Below the pieces are notes generated by a model. That model was not told the DNA's origin, did not search any database, and saw nothing but the letters and a program-made list of their open reading frames with translations. The translations under genes were made by a program, and so were the position numbers. Positions 26,323-35,369 of a stretch of DNA of 64,000 nt are shown piece after piece. The DNA is taken from positions 310,001 to 374,000 of the forward strand of contig NZ_MAMP01000022.1 of assembly GCF_001750285.1 (NCBI RefSeq). Reading direction: 5' to 3'. This stretch comes from Domibacillus iocasae (GTDB lineage: Bacteria; Bacillota; Bacilli; Bacillales; Domibacillaceae). Every line of letters starts with the position of its first letter. The first letter of the stretch is position 1.

Positions 26323-26362
26323 AGGAAAGAGCCGTCTCCTTATTCAGGAGCGGCTCTTTCCT
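26323..26362. terminator. nrdJ terminator
   Basis: AGGAAAGAGCCG / CGGCTCTTTCCT with an inner CTCCT/AGGAG extension, a long stable hairpin just after nrdJ. The downstream T-run is weak. Confidence 0.8.
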
Positions 26363-26379
26363 ATTATTGTAAGGGGAGT

Positions 26380-26410
26380 AAAAAACTCTGCCACGCACGG
26401 TGACAGAGTC
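26380..26410 (-). terminator. yqhP terminator
   Basis: On the reverse strand, ACTCTGTCAC ... GTGGCAGAGT is followed by TTTTTT. Confidence 0.8.
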
Positions 26411-26792
26411 ATTCAGATGAAGCACGTGAACCGCGTTTTCCTTTATTGCCTTGAATAACGGTTAAATGGGCTGCTTTTTTGCGGCGGGCTGCTTTCTTTT
26501 TCGGCTTCGCTGTAAATGAAACAGAGCGTGATGTCTTAGGCTTATAACTTGTTTTAGCGGTATGGCGTTTTTTTGATTGTTTTACAGCTTTGGAATATGC
26601 ACGGTCTTCCCGGCGGTTGCCGCCTCCACGATTTTGCATAAACAGGCGGAGCAAAAACAGGATAATTACGGTCGTGATTACACCGAATATAACTTGACGC
26701 ACGAGCTGCCCGGGAGAGGTAATCATCATAGAAACGAGACCAACGGCAGCAAGCACAGCGATGACAGAAACAACAACGGTACGAACATTCAT
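26409..26792 (-). CDS. yqhP: SA1362/YqhP family membrane protein
   Basis: 127-aa protein with two N-terminal membrane helices (VVVSVIAVLAAVGLVSMMI and a second around IFGVITTVIILFLLRLF) and a very basic, lysine/arginine-rich tail. It matches the SA1362 family and B. subtilis yqhP in position. ATG at 26792 has GGGAGG 8 nt upstream and is preferred over the GTG at 26801. Function unknown. Confidence 0.87.
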   Translation of the reverse strand: MNVRTVVVSVIAVLAAVGLVSMMITSPGQLVRQVIFGVITTVIILFLLRLFMQNRGGGNRREDRAYSKAVKQSKKRHTAKTSYKPKTSRSVSFTAKPKKKAARRKKAAHLTVIQGNKGKRGSRASSE

Positions 26793-26828
26793 TAAAGCCA
26801 CCTCCCGGAAAATAGTGTTACTTACATA

Positions 26829-27767
26829 TTAGACAATTTCGTCTGCTTTTAACCCTTTTTCAGCACTTTCTTCGATGGAAATTAATTTCTCAAAAGAAGC
26901 AATTGCGACTTCTACTTGATCATCTGACGGCTCTTTTGTCGTTAAAAGCTGAAGCCAAAGCCCTGGATAGCCGAGCCATTTTAATGCTGGAATGTCACGG
27001 ACTTTGTTCGTCAACTGCAGTACTTCAAATGAAATACCAAGAACAACAGGAATAAGCGCCAGCCGATTTAACACTCGTATATATAATGGCTCAGTCGGTA
27101 CAAGCATATACACGAAAACGCCGACAATGACTGTGAATAAAATAAAGCTTGATCCGCAGCGGTAGTGAAGCCGGGAAGATTTCTGAACATTTTCAATAGT
27201 CAACGGCAAACCATTTTCATAAGCATTAATCACTTTATGCTCCGCTCCGTGATATTGGAACACCTTTTTAATAAGTGGCGTCATTGAAATCAAATAAATA
27301 TAAACGAGCAGCAGCACCAGCTTGAAAAATCCTTCAATTAAAATTTGTGACAGGTCACTTGAAAAAACGGGTTTCGTGAGTACAGCCAAAAAGACAGGAA
27401 CAAGGGTGAAAATAAATTTTCCAAACAGAAACGATAAGATACCGACGAGAGCCGCCCCGAATACGAGTGTTAGCTTGGACGGTTCTTCTGCTTCTGTTTC
27501 TTCCTCCCCAGGATTCACATCATATCGGTCATTTGCAAAATTTAAATGCTTAGATCCTGTAGCGGCGGCATCTAAAATGGCGACAATACCCCGAACGAAC
27601 GGAATTTTTTTAATTGTTTGCAGGGCAGGGCGGACTGTACGCGGTAAATGAAAATAGTCGATTGATCCGTCATTTCGCCGTACGGCTGTTACCGTATGCT
27701 TTTTCCCGCCAAACATGACGCCTTCGACAACGGCCTGGCCTCCATATACGGGCTTTTCATTGCTCAT
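26829..27767 (-). CDS. yqhQ: DUF1385 membrane protein YqhQ
   Basis: 312-aa protein with the DUF1385 hallmark YGGQAVVEGVMFGGKKHTVTA at the N-terminus, and several membrane segments including one around HGAEHKVINAYENG, the most conserved motif of the family. Start at 27767 has AAGGA upstream. In B. subtilis it adjoins yqhP, as here. Biochemical role unknown; the His-Glu-His pattern could bind metal. Confidence 0.9.
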   Translation of the reverse strand: MSNEKPVYGGQAVVEGVMFGGKKHTVTAVRRNDGSIDYFHLPRTVRPALQTIKKIPFVRGIVAILDAAATGSKHLNFANDRYDVNPGEEETEAEEPSKLTLVFGAALVGILSFLFGKFIFTLVPVFLAVLTKPVFSSDLSQILIEGFFKLVLLLVYIYLISMTPLIKKVFQYHGAEHKVINAYENGLPLTIENVQKSSRLHYRCGSSFILFTVIVGVFVYMLVPTEPLYIRVLNRLALIPVVLGISFEVLQLTNKVRDIPALKWLGYPGLWLQLLTTKEPSDDQVEVAIASFEKLISIEESAEKGLKADEIV

Positions 27768-27875
27768 TTCACTAGTTCCTTCTTTCATTCATCCTTAGGC
27801 AGGACAGGTAGTAATCATATTTTAGCGGGAATCCGGCTAAAATAAAAGCGAGACTTGTTCAGAGGAGGAAAGAAG

Positions 27876-28295
27876 ATGAGTAAACAAAATAATTCCAAAC
27901 ATTCTGATTATTTAAAGCGCGGTGTTTTTGAAACAGGCATTGCGGCCGGACTGCTGCTTTTTCTGTTTAGCTGGCTTGCTTACACATTTCATTTTATGAG
28001 CTGGAATCCGATATCGATGCTGTCTGCTTTGTCGTCATCGACGATTGTGAAGTATGGAATTGCGGCTGTTTTGATCGTATTTATCTCCATCGTGCTGTCT
28101 TTATTATACTATGCGCTGCTCCGGAAAAGAAAGCCCTTCCTTTCGGGAATAGCAGTTACTGTGTTTCTTTTTTTTATTGTTTTTTTCATAGCGGATCAAA
28201 ATCCTCTTCATTTAATCACTGTTTTTGCTCTCCTCTTAGGATACTGCCTGTTTATTAGTATGACAATTTCCTGGCATCACGAGCAGGGCAGGTAG
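27876..28295 (+). CDS. yqhR: YqhR-like membrane protein
   Basis: 139-aa protein with four hydrophobic segments and few polar loops. ATG 27876 lies after AGAGGAGG; the longer TTG frame at 27855 is rejected. It corresponds to B. subtilis yqhR by position between yqhQ and aroQ. Function unknown. Confidence 0.85.
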   Translation: MSKQNNSKHSDYLKRGVFETGIAAGLLLFLFSWLAYTFHFMSWNPISMLSALSSSTIVKYGIAAVLIVFISIVLSLLYYALLRKRKPFLSGIAVTVFLFFIVFFIADQNPLHLITVFALLLGYCLFISMTISWHHEQGR

Positions 28296-28352
28296 TCAGC
28301 GGCCGGAGGAATATGGTAAACTAATCGGGAAAAATGAATAGGCGGGGGACAT

Positions 28353-28793
28353 ATGATGAAGAGAATTTTGCTCATGAACGGTGCAAACCTAAACCGGCTG
28401 GGAAAACGCGAGCCGCACATTTACGGCTATACGACACTTGCCGAGCTTGAAGAACGAGTTGTTAAACGAGGAGAACAAGCTGGAGTAGAAATCATTACGT
28501 TTCAGTCAAATTTTGAAGGAGAGCTTGTTGAAAGACTTCATCTTGCGGAAGATGAAGGACTGGCTGGCATTATCTTTAATCCTGGCGCTTTTACCCATTA
28601 CAGTCACGCCCTTGGCGATGCGGTGGCTGGCATAAAAGTGCCGGTCGTTGAAGTACATATTTCAAATATTCACGCTCGTGAAGAATTCCGTCACCTTTCT
28701 GTCATCGCGCCTCATGCTGTGGGGCAAATGTGTGGTTTCGGGCTTTACGGATATGAAATGGCGCTTGATTTTTTTGTGAATAAGGAGGGGTAA
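28353..28793 (+). CDS. aroQ: Type II 3-dehydroquinate dehydratase
   Basis: 146-aa enzyme of the shikimate pathway converting 3-dehydroquinate to 3-dehydroshikimate. NGANLNRLGKREPHIYG includes the flexible lid Arg and Tyr, and EVHISNIHAREEFR the catalytic His region; FNPGAFTHYSHAL is also conserved. It differs from the usual NGPNLN by Ala for Pro. Three bp separate it from the peptidase gene. Confidence 0.95.
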   Translation: MMKRILLMNGANLNRLGKREPHIYGYTTLAELEERVVKRGEQAGVEIITFQSNFEGELVERLHLAEDEGLAGIIFNPGAFTHYSHALGDAVAGIKVPVVEVHISNIHAREEFRHLSVIAPHAVGQMCGFGLYGYEMALDFFVNKEG

Positions 28794-28796
28794 GAA

Positions 28797-29858
28797 ATGA
28801 CACGAATTGAAAAGCTGCGTTCACAGATGGCTACAAAAGGACTGGACGGTCTTTTCATTATGAGTCCGTATAACCGCCGTTACATAAGTGGGTTTACTGG
28901 TACAGCAGGTGCGGCGCTTATAACAGGAGAAAAAGCGTTTTTTCTCACTGATTTCCGCTACACAGAGCAGGCAATGAAACAAGCAGAGGGCTTTACCATT
29001 GTCCAGCATACAAAATCGCTTTTTGAGGAAGCGATGAAGCAGGCTGAAACACTGGGTGTACGCACGCTCGGTTTTGAAAAAGAATACATTTCATATCAAG
29101 AGTTTGAATTGCTTCAAAAGCATTTTAACGGTACGCTTGAGCCGGTCGCAGGACTTGTTGAAAACTTGCGCTTGATTAAGACGGAATCAGAGATTAAGAT
29201 ATTAAAGGAAGCGTGTGACATTGCAGATGCAGCGTTTAAGCATATTCTGGACTTTCTAAAGCCGGGAGCGAAAGAAATCGATGTGTCAAATGAACTTGAA
29301 TTTTTTATGAGAAAATGCGGTGCAGCTTCTTCTTCCTTTGATATTATCGTCGCTTCGGGTGCCCGCTCTGCGCTGCCGCACGGTGTGGCTACTGGGAAAG
29401 AGATCCAATCGGGTGACTTTGTGACGCTTGATTTTGGTGCTTATTATAAAGGATATGCATCAGATATTACCCGTACGGTTGCTGTGGGCGAACCGGCGGA
29501 TCAATTAAAAGAAATTTATGCGATCGTATTGGAAGCCCAAATGACGGTAGTTGATCAAATTAAGCCGGGTATGACCGGAAAAGAAGCAGATGCTGTAGCG
29601 CGTAATATCATTTCGTCAAAAGGATATGGCGATGCATTTGGTCACTCAACAGGACACGGCTTAGGACTTGAAGTACATGAAAGCCCAAGACTTTCTGTTT
29701 TAAACGATAAGCCGCTTCAATCCGGCATGGTCGTAACGGTAGAACCGGGCATTTATTTGCCGGGTATCGGCGGTGTACGGATTGAAGACGATATATTACT
29801 CACGGAAAGCGGAAATGAACTGCTCACACATTCCGCTAAAGAACTTATTATTTTGTAA
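28797..29858 (+). CDS. Xaa-Pro dipeptidase/aminopeptidase (M24B, YqhT)
   Basis: 353-aa metallopeptidase with a creatinase-like N-terminal domain and a pita-bread C-terminal domain. The dimetal ligands appear as [42 protein letters not shown] and [10 protein letters not shown]. It removes N-terminal residues ahead of proline. The gene lies in an aroQ-yqhT-efp cluster as in B. subtilis. Confidence 0.94.
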   Translation: MTRIEKLRSQMATKGLDGLFIMSPYNRRYISGFTGTAGAALITGEKAFFLTDFRYTEQAMKQAEGFTIVQHTKSLFEEAMKQAETLGVRTLGFEKEYISYQEFELLQKHFNGTLEPVAGLVENLRLIKTESEIKILKEACDIADAAFKHILDFLKPGAKEIDVSNELEFFMRKCGAASSSFDIIVASGARSALPHGVATGKEIQSGDFVTLDFGAYYKGYASDITRTVAVGEPADQLKEIYAIVLEAQMTVVDQIKPGMTGKEADAVARNIISSKGYGDAFGHSTGHGLGLEVHESPRLSVLNDKPLQSGMVVTVEPGIYLPGIGGVRIEDDILLTESGNELLTHSAKELIIL

Positions 29859-29878
29859 ACACTCCAGGAGGAACAAAC

Positions 29879-30436
29879 ATGATTTCAGTAAATGACTTTC
29901 GTACAGGCTTGACAATTGAGGTAGACAACGGTATTTGGCGCGTTGTAGACTTCCAGCACGTAAAACCAGGAAAAGGAGCGGCGTTCGTTCGTTCAAAGCT
30001 TCGTAATCTTCGTACTGGTGCGATTCAGGAGAAAACATTCCGTGCCGGTGAAAAAGTTGGGAAAGCGCAAATCGACAACCGCCGTATGCAGTATTTGTAT
30101 GCAAATGGAGACCAGCATGTATTTATGGATACAGAATCATACGACCAAATTGAACTTCCGGCTTCTCAAATTGAGTATGAATTGAAGTTCTTGAAAGAAA
30201 ATATGGAAGTATCCATCATGATGTTTGGTACTGAAACACTGGGTGTGGAACTGCCAAACACAGTTGAATTAAAAGTAACGGAAACAGAGCCGGGCATTAA
30301 AGGCGATACAGCGTCAGGCGGTACAAAACCGGCGATCGTGGAAACGGGTCTTTCTGTTAACGTACCATTCTTCGTAAACGAAGGCGATGTTCTTATTGTT
30401 AATACAACAGATGGATCATACGTATCACGAGCATAA
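29879..30436 (+). CDS. efp: Elongation factor P
   Basis: 185-aa three-domain tRNA-mimic that relieves ribosome stalling at polyproline. The modified Lys32 lies in [36 protein letters not shown] and [20 protein letters not shown] are the C-terminal OB-domain signatures. AGGAGG precedes the ATG. Confidence 0.97.
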   Translation: MISVNDFRTGLTIEVDNGIWRVVDFQHVKPGKGAAFVRSKLRNLRTGAIQEKTFRAGEKVGKAQIDNRRMQYLYANGDQHVFMDTESYDQIELPASQIEYELKFLKENMEVSIMMFGTETLGVELPNTVELKVTETEPGIKGDTASGGTKPAIVETGLSVNVPFFVNEGDVLIVNTTDGSYVSRA

Positions 30437-30440
30437 TCAC

Positions 30441-30476
30441 TTCAGCGGGTGTACCTTAACGGGTGCGCTCTTTTTA
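30441..30476 (+). terminator. efp terminator
   Basis: Imperfect hairpin AGCGGGTGTACC ... GGGTGCGCT followed by CTTTTTATTT. Confidence 0.6.
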
Positions 30477-30539
30477 TTTGCGTTCCGGGCCGCTTCTTCG
30501 TACGATAAAGGAAGATAAACAGAAAGAAGGTCGATCGTT

Positions 30540-31652
30540 TTGAACATGAAAGAAAAAATAAAGCCGCTGATCCCGGTTTTTCAATCACGGGAGCCGGCAC
30601 TTGATAAGCTGAATTCATTTCCGTTTGACAATATAAACGATTTGAAAAAAATCGGCTATACGAAGGCGATGCTGCCTCAAAATGGTGGTATGTCACTTAT
30701 TGATTTTGTCCAGCACCAGGAACTGATTGCGAAAGGATGCGGGGCAACAGGCCTTTCGATCGGCTGGCATACCGGCATTTTAATGGAGTATGCGGAGTAC
30801 CGGCACTGGAATCCGGATATTGCTGATTTTTTAGTCGAAGAAGTGCAAAAAGGAAAACTCATTAATGCGGCAGCCAGCGAGCGCAATGCCGGCAGTCCGC
30901 TTCGGGGAGCGGCGTTTAAAACGAAGGCTGTGCTCGATGGTCATGAATACGTCTTGAACGGCGAAAAAACATTTACGTCTGCCGCACCCGTTCTTGATTA
31001 TGTGTTTGTATCGGCTTCGATTGCTGAAACCAATAAATCGGCCGTCTTTCTCGTTCCAATGTCAACGGAGGGTGTATTGATTCGTGAAACATGGGACAGC
31101 GTGGCCATGCGCGGGACAGCCAGTCACGATTTAATCCTTGAAAATGTACGGATACCGGCTCATTACATTGTTGAAAAGCTCGATGACTCGTATCGTGCCC
31201 GCCGAAAAGGATCATTGCTTCATATTCCGGCCTGCTACATTGGCATTGCTGGAGCAGCCCGCGATTACGCGCTGCAGTTTGCGGCAACGTATACACCGGC
31301 TGCGCTTGATCATCCCATTGGTGAATTGCCTGTAATGGAACAAACAATCGGGGAAATGGAAATGAAGCTGATGACAGCCCGGCAATTTCTATATCGAACG
31401 GCTGAACTTTACGATCGGGAGCCGGATGAACCGATTAAGCCGCAAATGGCTGCGGCAAAATCGTTCGTCACGAATGCAGCCATTGATGTGACTGATATGG
31501 CCATGCGGATTGTTGGCGCTAGAAGTTTATCTGAGAAAAACCCGCTTCACCGCTATTGGCAAAATGTACGTGCCGGTCTTCATAACCCGCCGATGGACGA
31601 CATTGCCTACCGAACACTTTCCCAGGAGGCACTTGCCCATATTAACCAATAA
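30540..31652 (+). CDS. Acyl-CoA dehydrogenase family protein
   Basis: 370-aa flavoprotein of the acyl-CoA dehydrogenase fold: an N-terminal helical domain (GATGLSIGWHTGI), a middle beta domain (ERNAGSPLRGAAFKTKA, NGEKTFTSAAPVLDYVFVSA, WDSVAMRGTASHDLILENVRI) and a C-terminal four-helix domain (RIVGARSLSEKNPLHRYWQN VRA). Substrate cannot be told; it may be a non-canonical member. TTG 30540 has GAAGG 9 nt upstream. It lies between efp and spoIIIAA, where B. subtilis has only small yqhV, and has its own terminator. Confidence 0.88.
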   Translation: MNMKEKIKPLIPVFQSREPALDKLNSFPFDNINDLKKIGYTKAMLPQNGGMSLIDFVQHQELIAKGCGATGLSIGWHTGILMEYAEYRHWNPDIADFLVEEVQKGKLINAAASERNAGSPLRGAAFKTKAVLDGHEYVLNGEKTFTSAAPVLDYVFVSASIAETNKSAVFLVPMSTEGVLIRETWDSVAMRGTASHDLILENVRIPAHYIVEKLDDSYRARRKGSLLHIPACYIGIAGAARDYALQFAATYTPAALDHPIGELPVMEQTIGEMEMKLMTARQFLYRTAELYDREPDEPIKPQMAAAKSFVTNAAIDVTDMAMRIVGARSLSEKNPLHRYWQNVRAGLHNPPMDDIAYRTLSQEALAHINQ

Positions 31653-31660
31653 CCGATTTA

Positions 31661-31687
31661 ACCGCCAATCTGTTTGGCGGTTTTTTT
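31661..31687 (+). terminator. Acyl-CoA dehydrogenase gene terminator
   Basis: ACCGCCAA-TCTG-TTTGGCGG with a seven-T tail. Confidence 0.93.
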
Positions 31688-31690
31688 CAT

Positions 31691-31719
31691 GGATAATGTA
31701 CCTTTTTCGTTCATACAAT
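31691..31719 (+). promoter_or_regulatory. Sigma-E promoter of the spoIIIA operon
   Basis: -10 CATACAAT (31712-31719) is an exact match to the sigma-E -10 consensus. GGATAAT (31691-31697), 14 bp upstream, matches five of seven -35 positions. It is about 28 bp before the spoIIIAA start, so mother-cell expression is expected. Confidence 0.85.
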
Positions 31720-31746
31720 GTGAAAAGAACGGAAGGAGGCGGCGGA

Positions 31747-32640
31747 TTGCCCTATAAAACCATTATGCCTTATTTACCCGAATCGACATCCCAGGCTGTC
31801 AGTCCTCTTTTGAAAAGCGATCCGGCTATTGAAGAAATCCGGCTTCGAACCGGGCAGAAAATTGAACTGTCAGGACCGAAGCCGTACGTGCTGTCCACCA
31901 TTTTTTCAGAATATGAGCGCGCTGCTTTTGTCCATAAAATCACGAAGCACTCTATTTATCGGCTTGAAGAACAGTTGAAACGTGGATACTTGACGATTGA
32001 AGGAGGGCACAGGATCGGTATTGCGGGACAAGCGGTCATGAGAGAAGGGGCCGTGTCTTCCATGACCAATCTGTCTTTTTTTAACATCCGGATTGCCAAA
32101 GAGAAAAAAGGAGCTGCTCTTCCTCTTTTGCCCTCACTCTTTCAAAGTGGATGGAAAAGTGCCCTGTTAATTGGTCCGCCAAGGTCTGGCAAAACAACCT
32201 TGCTGAGAGATATTGCACGTATAGCCGGAACGGGAGACGAGAAGCGCCGCATTCCGCCCATGAAAACGTGCATTGTCGATGAACGTTCTGAAATCGCGGG
32301 CTGTCTGCATGGTGTTCCTCAACTTGACGTAGGCACGCGGACGGACGTACTTGATGCGTGTCCGAAATCAGAAGGAATGATGATGATGATCCGGTCGATG
32401 AGTCCGGATGTGCTCATTGTGGATGAAATTGGACGGGAAGAAGATGCACAGGCGTTATCGGAAGCCTTAAATGCGGGCATAGCGGTCATTGCAACGGTCC
32501 ACGCGCATTCCCTGAAAGAAGCACTGCGCCGGCCGGTTATTCGGCACATAAAAGAAAGCGGCCTGTTCGACACGTATATTGAAGTGAGCCGCGAACATCA
32601 TGTAACCATTTTAAAACGTGAAAGCCAAGTGGTCGGATGA
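31747..32640 (+). CDS. spoIIIAA: SpoIIIAA, stage III sporulation ATPase
   Basis: 297-aa mother-cell ATPase of the feeding-tube channel, related to type II/IV secretion motors. EEIRLRTGQKIEL at the N-terminus, Walker A GPPRSGKTTLLRD, CIVDERSEI and VDEIGREEDAQAL (Walker B) are present. TTG at 31747 has AAGGAGG 7 nt upstream; the frame stays open to 31510 but overlaps the previous gene and the promoter, so the long form is rejected. First of eight spoIIIA genes. Confidence 0.95.
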   Translation: MPYKTIMPYLPESTSQAVSPLLKSDPAIEEIRLRTGQKIELSGPKPYVLSTIFSEYERAAFVHKITKHSIYRLEEQLKRGYLTIEGGHRIGIAGQAVMREGAVSSMTNLSFFNIRIAKEKKGAALPLLPSLFQSGWKSALLIGPPRSGKTTLLRDIARIAGTGDEKRRIPPMKTCIVDERSEIAGCLHGVPQLDVGTRTDVLDACPKSEGMMMMIRSMSPDVLIVDEIGREEDAQALSEALNAGIAVIATVHAHSLKEALRRPVIRHIKESGLFDTYIEVSREHHVTILKRESQVVG

Positions 32641-33149
32641 AATGGGCGGGAGCGTTCTTTATAATGGCAGCCAGTTTGTTTATCGGCTTTTATAAGTCAA
32701 AATCGTATAGCGAACGAGTCCGTCAAATCCGCCAGTTTGAGACGGCATTTATTATGCTTGAGTCGTCCATTGCTTATGGAGCAGAGTCGATGGAAACAGC
32801 AGCACGCTCCATTTCAAAAGCAATTGAAAAACCGGCGAGCACCGCTTTTTATCAATTTGCGGAAGCATTGGCCACATGCGACGACAGTGCCGGCCAGCTT
32901 TGGACTACTATTCTAAATCAGCAGGCGGGTCAGCTGGCATTAAAAAAAAGAGATGTGCAAATTGTTGAGCAGGCAGGCTGTATGCTGGGCGCGGTCACGC
33001 AGTCCGCAGAAGCACGAAAGCTTCAATTGGTATTAAAACAGCTTGAAAAGCAGCGTGAAGAAGCCGCTGTCGAAGAAAAGCGGCTTTCCGGAATGACCCG
33101 CTCGCTTAGCTTGCTTTTCGGCATGATGACAGCCATTTTGCTTTTATAG
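32637..33149 (+). CDS. spoIIIAB: SpoIIIAB, stage III sporulation protein
   Basis: 170-aa mother-cell membrane protein with an N-terminal hydrophobic anchor, a helical GspF-like domain (FETAFIMLESSIAYGAESME) and a C-terminal hydrophobic tail. It overlaps spoIIIAA by 4 bp. It is expected to form part of the platform of the SpoIIIA-SpoIIQ channel. Confidence 0.93.
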   Translation: MKWAGAFFIMAASLFIGFYKSKSYSERVRQIRQFETAFIMLESSIAYGAESMETAARSISKAIEKPASTAFYQFAEALATCDDSAGQLWTTILNQQAGQLALKKRDVQIVEQAGCMLGAVTQSAEARKLQLVLKQLEKQREEAAVEEKRLSGMTRSLSLLFGMMTAILLL

Positions 33150-33162
33150 GGTGGGGCGAAAC

Positions 33163-33366
33163 ATGAATATGGACGTGGATTTGTTGTTTAAAATTGCTGG
33201 GATTGGCATCATTGCCGCTTTTTTGCATACGATTTTAGAACAGCTTGGCAAAAAAGAATATGCTCAGTGGGTGACATTGTTTGGTTTTATTTATATTTTG
33301 TTTATGGCCGCGACGATTGTCGGGCAGTTGTTCGATAAAATTAAATCGGTTTTTTTATTTCAATGA
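33163..33366 (+). CDS. spoIIIAC: SpoIIIAC, stage III sporulation membrane protein
   Basis: 67-aa protein with two membrane segments (LFKIAGIGIIAAFLHTILEQ and WVTLFGFIYILFMAATIVGQ), nearly the same as B. subtilis SpoIIIAC. ATG 33163 follows GGGG; a GTG at 33151 is less likely. Component of the feeding-tube complex in the outer forespore membrane. Confidence 0.95.
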   Translation: MNMDVDLLFKIAGIGIIAAFLHTILEQLGKKEYAQWVTLFGFIYILFMAATIVGQLFDKIKSVFLFQ

Positions 33367-33376
33367 CAGGAGCGGT

Positions 33377-33775
33377 TTGCCCATTGCGATTACCCATATT
33401 GCCGCTATCATACTTGTTGCTGTTTTTCTAGCCATTCTGCTGAATGAATATAATCCGGGTTTTTCGCTGTTGTTCGTTTTATTTACGTGCAGCATTCTTC
33501 TTTACCAGTTTGCCGATGAAATGGCCAAGCTCATTACAGCTGTTCGAAAAATGGCTGCTTATGCCGGTGCGGAGAATCTTTACATTGAAACTGTCTTAAA
33601 AGCGGTAGGCGTTGCCTTTATTTCGGAATTTATTGCGAATATTGCAAAAGACGCGGGACAGCAGGCACTTGCTGCAAAGATGGAAATCGCGGGGAAAATG
33701 ATCATTATGGCACTCATCCTGCCTATTTTGACCATACTAATTGAAACAGTTTTAAACATGCTTCCAGGGCGGTGA
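33377..33775 (+). CDS. spoIIIAD: SpoIIIAD, stage III sporulation membrane protein
   Basis: 132-aa membrane protein homologous to SpoIIIAC in its first half, with VETILK/GIAYIAEF-like core (IETVLKAVGVAFISEFIANI, KDAGQQALAAKMEIAGK). TTG 33377 has AGGAG 4 nt upstream. A longer frame from 33281 overlaps spoIIIAC and is rejected. Confidence 0.94.
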   Translation: MPIAITHIAAIILVAVFLAILLNEYNPGFSLLFVLFTCSILLYQFADEMAKLITAVRKMAAYAGAENLYIETVLKAVGVAFISEFIANIAKDAGQQALAAKMEIAGKMIIMALILPILTILIETVLNMLPGR

Positions 33776-33778
33776 TCC

Positions 33779-34864
33779 ATGGAACACTTATGGCAGCCGA
33801 TAATGGAGCAAGCGGATTTATCGGCGCTTGAAAAACGATGGAGTGAGTTAAAGCAGCTGTATGGACCGTTTATGCCGGAGAAAATGGACCTTGATATTGC
33901 AAACTTTGATTTAGCGTCTTTTTTTTCGCTCGACAGCTGGCTGTCTGCATTGAAGTCCTATGTTTTTTTTGAAATCACGACGCATGCAGAAAGTCTGGCG
34001 ATTATTTTTTTACTGTCGATTTTGGCTTCTGTGTTAAAAACAGTTGGACAAGCACTTGAAACACAAACCGTCACCAAGACGGCAGAAGCGGCGGTGTTAA
34101 TCCCGATCTTTATTTTAGCGATGAATACATTCCGTCTGGCGGTAGAATCCGTATCTGTGGCAGTTGAGCAAATGACTGTTTTTATGATGGCTTTCATGCC
34201 CGTTTTGATTGCTTTATTAACGATAAGCGGTGCAGTGGCGTCCGCTGCTTTGTTTCCACCATTGCTTCTTTTTATGATGAATGGATCCGGTATTTTAATT
34301 GATCAAATTATTTTGCCATGCCTTATTTTTTCTGTTCTCTTTAGTTTAATTAGTCTCTTGTCAGACCACTACAATGCAGATCGGATCGCGTCATTGCTTC
34401 GCACAGTCAGCGTGTCGCTTCTCAGTTCTTTCATGGCCGTTTTTCTGGCCATTTTAACGATGAGAGGCATGACAGCCGCTGCTGCGGACGGATTAACGGT
34501 GAAAACAGCTAAATTTTTAAGCGGTACATTTGTGCCGGTTGTGGGCCGAATGATGGCAGATGCTGCTGATACAGCGTCCGGAGCAGCATTGATGATCCAT
34601 AACACAGCAGGCGCAGCAGGTATTGGCCTTTTGCTTTTAACTGCTTTGTTTCCAGTCGTCAAATTGATGGTCCTTGTATTCTTGTATAAAGCCTCCGCTG
34701 CTGTCCTGCAGCCACTCGGTGATTCAGCTGCTGCTTCTCTTCTTGAAGTGATCGGGAAAACGATGTCATATATGCTGGCGTCTCTTGCACTTGTGTCCTT
34801 TATGTACTTTCTGTTTATGGCCGCTGTTGTCTCAGCAGGAAATGCCGCTTATATGATGAGGTGA
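33779..34864 (+). CDS. spoIIIAE: SpoIIIAE, stage III sporulation membrane protein
   Basis: 361-aa polytopic protein with about seven membrane helices, including GTFVPVVGRMMADAADTASG typical of SpoIIIAE. The B. subtilis protein is about 399 aa with a cleavable signal peptide; this one begins MEHLWQPIMEQADLSALEKR, without one, and the preceding stop at 33775 leaves no room for it. Start ATG 33779. Part of the mother-cell channel. Confidence 0.93.
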   Translation: MEHLWQPIMEQADLSALEKRWSELKQLYGPFMPEKMDLDIANFDLASFFSLDSWLSALKSYVFFEITTHAESLAIIFLLSILASVLKTVGQALETQTVTKTAEAAVLIPIFILAMNTFRLAVESVSVAVEQMTVFMMAFMPVLIALLTISGAVASAALFPPLLLFMMNGSGILIDQIILPCLIFSVLFSLISLLSDHYNADRIASLLRTVSVSLLSSFMAVFLAILTMRGMTAAAADGLTVKTAKFLSGTFVPVVGRMMADAADTASGAALMIHNTAGAAGIGLLLLTALFPVVKLMVLVFLYKASAAVLQPLGDSAAASLLEVIGKTMSYMLASLALVSFMYFLFMAAVVSAGNAAYMMR

Positions 34865-34868
34865 AACA

Positions 34869-35369
34869 ATGCAGGCGATTTTTGACTGGCTGTCGTCAGT
34901 TCTGGCGCTTCTATTGTGTGCTTCTGTTGTGGACATGCTCTTAGCCGACTCGCCGATGAAAAAATATGTGCGGCTGGCCGCTGGGCTCGTCATTATGGCT
35001 GCACTCGTTAATCCGCTTTTATCAGTCGACTGGTCATTTTCCTTTTCGAATGAACAAAACGTATCGTCTTTTGAGCAGGAAACGAAACAGCAGTTGAATC
35101 AATTGTCAGACGTATCTGAACTGGCCTCTAATACGTACGTAAATCAACAGCTTTACGCTGATACAAAAACGGCTGCTGCAGCTTTTTCGTCCTGCGAAGT
35201 GCTCGACGTTCAGGCTGAAATGGATGGAGAAGAGCTGAAAAACATTCAAGTACTTGTGAATGGAAGCTGCCCTGAACAGGAAATTCAGAGCCGCTTAGCA
35301 GAAAAGTGGAATATTGAGGATCATCAGCTGAATATGGTGATGGAAAAGGAGGAACGAGGAGGTGGCTGA
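34869..35369 (+). CDS. spoIIIAF: SpoIIIAF, stage III sporulation protein
   Basis: 166-aa protein with two N-terminal membrane helices (WLSSVLALLLCASVVDMLL; YVRLAAGLVIMAALVNPLL) and a C-terminal intermembrane domain of the ring-building-motif type. It is shorter than the roughly 206 aa of B. subtilis. Its end overlaps spoIIIAG by 8 bp. Confidence 0.9.
   Translation: MQAIFDWLSSVLALLLCASVVDMLLADSPMKKYVRLAAGLVIMAALVNPLLSVDWSFSFSNEQNVSSFEQETKQQLNQLSDVSELASNTYVNQQLYADTKTAAAAFSSCEVLDVQAEMDGEELKNIQVLVNGSCPEQEIQSRLAEKWNIEDHQLNMVMEKEERGGG

Noticed and set aside
31510-31746. N-terminal extension of spoIIIAA by 79 codons
   Set aside because: It would overlap the acyl-CoA dehydrogenase gene, its terminator and the sigma-E promoter; TTG 31747 has a strong AAGGAGG site.
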